The notes under the pieces are model-generated. The model did not search any database. It was not told where the DNA came from and saw only the letters and a program-made list of their open reading frames with translations. From Chryseobacterium ginsenosidimutans (GTDB lineage: Bacteria > Bacteroidota > Bacteroidia > Flavobacteriales > Weeksellaceae), in NCBI RefSeq assembly GCF_024807225.1, contig NZ_JANUCO010000001.1:1674001-1738000 (forward strand): DNA of 64,000 bases, in the 5' to 3' direction. The position numbers and the translations under genes are program-made. Positions 59,889 to 64,000 of the stretch are shown here, piece by piece (position 1 is the first letter of the stretch; every line of letters starts with the position of its first letter).

Positions 59889-62177
59889 TTATGGGTTTGA
59901 GATAATCAATGTGGAAGGAATGTCCGATAACCACAGGCTTTTTGTGTCGATCAGGTTTTTCCAGCTTTTGCTGCTGATTAACATCAGATCCTGTGCGTTT
60001 AGGAATTCTTTTTCGATCTTTTTCTCGTTATATAAAGTGATATGATTGGGTGCAACTTGTTCGATACTTCTGATGAGTTCTTTTACCTCTATATTATTTC
60101 TGATCTGTCCTGCAACATCCAGAATAATAATTTGAGAATTGTTATTATTAATCAGCCTTTTCGCATATTCAAGCAGGTAAAAATCACTTAAATTAAATAT
60201 CGGGACAAAAACTCTATCCGCAGAAGTGAAGCTTTTTTCAACCAAAACACCAACAGGAATGGTCGCTTTATCCAAAACCTGCAACGTCGCATCGTCGAAA
60301 GGGGAATTGTTGAAAATATTGCCTTTTCCTTTTACGGTATTTAATAATTTTTCAGGATTAATGATCTTTGTTGTGAATCCTAATAATCTTCCCAGTAAAC
60401 TACCTTCGTACATCGATTTTCCAAGCATGATTAAAAGAAGGTCGTAATTTCCTTTGTTGGTAATATTGGTAAGGTCATTTTCAACGTCTGTCGAAGCTTT
60501 GAAAAGAGTAGTCACTTCAAGCTGAAGTTCATGTGAAGTTTCAATAACATTTTTAAACTGTTCTTTTTCGAAATCATCAATATCAAAGGCGTGAAGTTCG
60601 TCTACAGGAGCGATATTCATTGCGGTCACGCTTTTGTTCCCATTCATTTTTTGAGTCAGATTATTCGCAAGTTTTAATAATGTACTTCCAGATTTTGCGG
60701 TTTCAAAAGAGACAAGAACTCTGTATTTTGAATCATTATCATCGTCTTCTTCATCTTCTATCATTGATTTTTTTCCTTTAAAAAGATAGTTAATAAGATC
60801 TAGACAAGGTCCTGTCATAAAAGTGGTAAATAATGCCATGATGACCAACATTGTAAATAATTCAGGTCCTAAAACTCCTAAATCATACCCAATATTCAAT
60901 ACAATAAGCTCGGTCAATCCTCTTGTATTCATTAATGCACCAATGGTAAGACTGTCTTTCCAGCTTAGTTTTAAAAATTTTGCAGCAAGTGCGCTTCCAA
61001 CGAATTTTCCGGTAACGGCAGTTAAAATGATGAAACCTCCTATTTTCCAAAGGTGTGGATCATTTAATAATCCGATTTGCGTTCTTAATCCAGTAAAAAC
61101 AAAGAAAAGCGGAAGTAATAAAACCAAAGCAACATCTTCTATTTTTTCTATAAAAAGATTTCTGAATTTTACATTATCGGGCATGATCGCACCTGCCATA
61201 AATGCTCCGAAAAGCGCATGGATTCCGATAACTTCCGTGGCGTATGATGAGATAATCAATATTAAGAAAAATACGGCAACCAATGCTTTGCTGATGAAAC
61301 CTTTTCCTTTTTGTGATTCTGCAATTCTAATCAGGAAGGGTCTTACCGCTTTGATCATGATGAAAACGTACAGAATTGCCATCAAAATAACGAATACCGA
61401 TCCTGAAAAAGATCCCGCTTTTACAACCGCAATAACGGCCGCCAAAATACACCACGCTGTAATATCATCTGCAGCAGCGCAGGTTATCACGACGGTTCCT
61501 ATTTTTGTTTTATGGAGATTTCTCTCCTGAACAATTCTTGCCAATACAGGAAATGCAGTAATACTCATTGCAATTGCGATAAACAGTGCGAATGAACTGA
61601 ACTGAATTCCGTCCGGAGCAAATTCTTTATAAATAAAATACGAAAGCCCGACTCCCAAAGCAAATGGAATAATAATACTTGCATGACTGATTACTACTGC
61701 ATCGTGCGCTTTTTTTCTTAAAACACTTAAATCCAGTTCCATTCCCACGATGTACATGAAGAGAATCAGACCTATCTGACTCAGGAATTGTAAGTTGGGA
61801 AGAGATTCTTTCGGGAAAATAAAGGCTGAAAGTTCAGGGAAATAAAGTCCGAAAAGGGAAGGTCCTAAAACAATACCTGCAATCATTTCACCGATTACAG
61901 AAGGTTGCTTTAGCTTTACACAAATCCATCCGAAAAGTTTCGCCACCATAATAATAGTAACGATCTGAGCAAGAAGAAGTGCTAAAGGATGATGAAGATT
62001 CGTCAGAAATGAATCGGCAAAATTCTCCCACATTGTAGAACCTGTAGCTTTGCTGGGAGCAATATTTTCTCCTATTTCCAATGTTTTTCCTTCAATAAAA
62101 AACCAATACATCAGACACGAAAAAAACGCGATGGTACTGAAGTAAAAAATGATATTTTTATATTTCCCCAAGTTCAT
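59889..62177 (-). CDS. CPA2-type cation/proton antiporter with C-terminal USP-like domain
   Basis: The 762-residue protein has an N-terminal extra helix, a Na+/H+ exchanger domain with about 12 helices (about 60-450: IVLGPSLFGLYFPELSAFIFP, ITAFPVLARIVQERNLHKTKIG, CAAADDITAWCILAAVIA with the ion-binding Asp pair, MNTRGLTELIVLNIGYDLGVLG), and a cytoplasmic domain (about 490-762) with USP-like folds, such as LLLIMLGKSMYEGSLLGRLLG. The TrkA-N domain of KefB/C is absent. It likely exchanges K+ or Na+ for H+. It is monocistronic. Confidence 0.92.
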   Translation of the reverse strand: MNLGKYKNIIFYFSTIAFFSCLMYWFFIEGKTLEIGENIAPSKATGSTMWENFADSFLTNLHHPLALLLAQIVTIIMVAKLFGWICVKLKQPSVIGEMIAGIVLGPSLFGLYFPELSAFIFPKESLPNLQFLSQIGLILFMYIVGMELDLSVLRKKAHDAVVISHASIIIPFALGVGLSYFIYKEFAPDGIQFSSFALFIAIAMSITAFPVLARIVQERNLHKTKIGTVVITCAAADDITAWCILAAVIAVVKAGSFSGSVFVILMAILYVFIMIKAVRPFLIRIAESQKGKGFISKALVAVFFLILIISSYATEVIGIHALFGAFMAGAIMPDNVKFRNLFIEKIEDVALVLLLPLFFVFTGLRTQIGLLNDPHLWKIGGFIILTAVTGKFVGSALAAKFLKLSWKDSLTIGALMNTRGLTELIVLNIGYDLGVLGPELFTMLVIMALFTTFMTGPCLDLINYLFKGKKSMIEDEEDDDNDSKYRVLVSFETAKSGSTLLKLANNLTQKMNGNKSVTAMNIAPVDELHAFDIDDFEKEQFKNVIETSHELQLEVTTLFKASTDVENDLTNITNKGNYDLLLIMLGKSMYEGSLLGRLLGFTTKIINPEKLLNTVKGKGNIFNNSPFDDATLQVLDKATIPVGVLVEKSFTSADRVFVPIFNLSDFYLLEYAKRLINNNNSQIIILDVAGQIRNNIEVKELIRSIEQVAPNHITLYNEKKIEKEFLNAQDLMLISSKSWKNLIDTKSLWLSDIPSTLIISNP

Positions 62178-62312
62178 AATTCCAATATTTTCCGCAAAGT
62201 TGATAAGAATATAATTACGATAAATATTTTTTTATTCGAAATGTAACAAATGTCACGAATTATGTAATGAAATGTCAGAATTCTTTAGAAGAAGGATAAA
62301 TGCACGAAAAAT

Positions 62313-63024
62313 TTACTTTCCAAACCTCTCCATGAGCGAATTTTTATAAGATTCTCCGATGTGCAGCTTTAAAAAAGTCTCGTTTTCTGTGGAGATGGTA
62401 GTAATAATTTCGTTGGTAGAAAAAACCTTGATAGAAGATAAAGCGATAATCTCCTTTTTATTGACCTGCGCAAAATCTTTTGACGGAAGCATTTCCAGAA
62501 GATTTTTAAAATTTAGATTTTTCAGAACGATGTTTGTTCCGTCATTTAGAATAATATCTTTGTCGCGGCTGTCGATTTCTGAGGTTTTGATATAAGCAAT
62601 CTGATCTGTAAAAATGATGGTTTTACCTATGTTTGTGTTCCATTCGATAATGTCTTTTTTCTGTGGAGTCTGGAGCAATTCCGCAGCTTTTTCAAATGCT
62701 TGAGTAAGCCTTTCTTTTTTGATCGGTTTTCTTACGTAATCGACAACATTTAAGTCAAATGCTTCGGCGGCGTATTCTTTGTAAGCAGTTGTGAAGATGA
62801 TTTTCTTTGAACCGGAAATGAGTTTCTGCAACCTGTAAACCGTTCATTCCGGGCATTTCAATATCTAAAATACAGACATTACAATCTATCTTTTCAATTT
62901 CGCTTAAAAATATTTTAGGATCGTTGAATGCTTTTACAACTTCCACATTGTCAATTTGTTCGCAAAGTAATTTTAAATAGCTGATTGCCAGTAATTCATC
63001 ATCAAGAATAACGCATTTTATCAT
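62313..63024 (-). pseudogene. LytTR-type response regulator, frameshifted
   Basis: The reconstructed 236-residue protein has a receiver domain (MIKCVILDDELLAISYLKLL, acidic pair 8-9, phospho-acceptor Asp54 in CILDIEMPG, Lys in YVRKPIKKERL) and a C-terminal LytTR DNA-binding domain (about 135-236). The frame breaks at 62821-62827, AGTTTCT on the plus strand. Removing one base gives GLQVAELISGSKKIIFTTAYKEYAAEAFDL, the exact family sequence. It overlaps the upstream histidine-kinase gene by 23 bp, so the two form a two-component operon. Confidence 0.9.
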
Positions 63025-63772
63025 AGAATTCTGCTAAATTGATTGTTAATTCTGCCGTGAAGATACCGTTTTTTGAACTTTTCTGGAGTGAATAAAAGTT
63101 GTTGTAAATCATTTTCAATCGTTGATCGAGAGACTGACTTCCGAAACCGCTTTTCTCTTTTATCAGCATGTTTTTCAAAGAAGCTTTGTTGCTCACTTTC
63201 ATTGAAAATATACCTCCTTCAAGTTCCAATTGAATAGAAATAAATGAATCTTGTGCCAGAAAATCGGTGTGTTTAAAGGCGTTTTCAATCAAATCAACAG
63301 AAATCAACGGAGCAAAAACTTTCTCTTCGTAAATTTCGTCTGACTTATTAATTTTAGATTTAATTCTGAAATCAAAAAGCGGATTAACCTTGATTTTATT
63401 AATCTCAATTAAGCTTAAAGCGAAATTTAATTCTTCTTTCGGACTGACGAATTTGTTGTTGCTTTCGTATAAAATATAGTCTAAAACGTTCGCCAATTTA
63501 TCCAACGACATGTACGTTTGATACGCGTGCGACTGAACGGAATTTAAAATGTTTTTAAACAAATGTGGGTTCAGTTTTGTGCCGATATGTTCTAGCTGAA
63601 CTTCATTTAATCTTTGCTGGATTATTTTGTTGGATTCGGAAAGTCTTGCATTTTTTATCTTAAATTTCTGATTTTGGCTAAATAAATAAATGCTTACCGT
63701 TAAAAAGAAGAAAATAGCAAATACTCCAATGAATATCAGATAATCTTGAATCATGTAGTAATTGCCTTCCAT
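63002..63772 (-). CDS. LytS-type sensor histidine kinase
   Basis: The 256-residue protein has one N-terminal transmembrane helix (DYLIFIGVFAIFFFLTVSIYLF, about 10-31), a coiled-coil, and the His_kinase domain with phospho-acceptor His70 in IGTKLNPHLFKNILN. The ATPase N box reads SVDLIENAFKHTDF and the G box GFGSQSLDQRLKMIYNNF. It phosphorylates the LytTR regulator encoded by the overlapping gene. The short sensor region suggests it senses the membrane or an intracellular cue. Such pairs are frequent in Bacteroidetes. Confidence 0.92.
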   Translation of the reverse strand: MEGNYYMIQDYLIFIGVFAIFFFLTVSIYLFSQNQKFKIKNARLSESNKIIQQRLNEVQLEHIGTKLNPHLFKNILNSVQSHAYQTYMSLDKLANVLDYILYESNNKFVSPKEELNFALSLIEINKIKVNPLFDFRIKSKINKSDEIYEEKVFAPLISVDLIENAFKHTDFLAQDSFISIQLELEGGIFSMKVSNKASLKNMLIKEKSGFGSQSLDQRLKMIYNNFYSLQKSSKNGIFTAELTINLAEFYDKMRYS

Positions 63773-63826
63773 TGGGTTAGAATGTTTTTACTTGTTTCTT
63801 TTTAAACGTCTAGTATTAGCGATGTT

Positions 63827-63852
63827 ATGTTGAACTTGCCGAAGCATTTCAG
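63827..63852. repeat. Short dispersed-repeat-like segment
   Basis: GTTGAACTTGCCGAAGCATTTCAG resembles the CTTCGAC...GCTCAG hairpin-type dispersed repeats (compare 43756-43779). It is the only structure seen in the last 228 bp. Confidence 0.35.
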
Positions 63853-64000
63853 TAGTTTTATACTTAAGCTTAATAATTTTAACCATTAAGAACATGTAAG
63901 TTGTTAAGATTAATTAAGAAAATATCTAAGATATTTTGTAAGGCGTTTTGCTTATTATTTGACAAAGTCAAATTCTTAATTGTTCTTTTTTAAATAGATT

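Overview
The window is about 35% GC and looks like chromosome of a Flavobacteriia bacterium, most likely Chryseobacterium or a close relative in the Weeksellaceae. The evidence is Bacteroidetes-type promoters (TTTG, about 19-21 nt, TAnnTTTG), PorT-like and OMP-type outer-membrane barrels, a b558-type SdhC, paired DUF1800/DUF1501 genes, a TIGR02117 protein and YceI paralogues. This taxonomic call is an inference. One tRNA (Leu, CAA) is present. I saw no rRNA, CRISPR array or replication origin.

Layout. 1-12.6 kb holds housekeeping and envelope genes: a PfkB kinase fragment, a SurA-like chaperone, nitronate monooxygenase, an alpha/beta hydrolase, an HD hydrolase, rhodanese, QueG, an L,D-transpeptidase and a photolyase. 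12.7-18.1 kb holds an sdhC without sdhAB, an asparagine-synthetase-like gene, a Crp/Fnr regulator, a MITE, an SDR dehydrogenase and tRNA-Leu. 18.1-28.3 kb is core: MBL hydrolase, fRMsr, BtuF-like protein, MgtE, rpsO, a PagL-like gene and pnp. 28.3-32.5 kb is accessory: a 21-bp tandem array, an internally duplicated protein, a methyltransferase/unknown pair divergent from an AlkB-like oxygenase, and a decayed gene. 32.5-36.7 kb has a MarR/outer-membrane-receptor pair and a cold-shock protein with a long leader. 36.9-46.9 kb is an RNA-repair locus (RtcB, two RlaP-type nucleotidyltransferases, a WYL regulator). A Gabija-like OLD nuclease plus UvrD helicase pair sits inside it, and an IS5-type element has cut the helicase. 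47-64 kb is mostly core: DUF1501/DUF1800, glucokinase, two YceI genes, ammonium transporter, L-serine dehydratase, a tyrA with an apparent attenuator, a CPA2 antiporter and a LytS/LytTR pair.

Three signals cross the window. (1) Nine conserved genes are each broken by one extra T in the same context, RGTTCY read as RGTTTCY on one strand or the other. Removing one base restores every frame, so this looks like a systematic sequence error or a motif-specific insertion. (2) The inverted repeat of the IS (GAGCCTGTTTAAA) also ends a 336-bp MITE, and the MITE interior is repeated 41 kb away; a second repeat family occurs in two inverted copies. (3) Several regulatory elements are legible: a Tyr/Phe-rich leader peptide plus terminator before tyrA, and two Crp/Fnr-type palindromes before yceI and the SDR gene.
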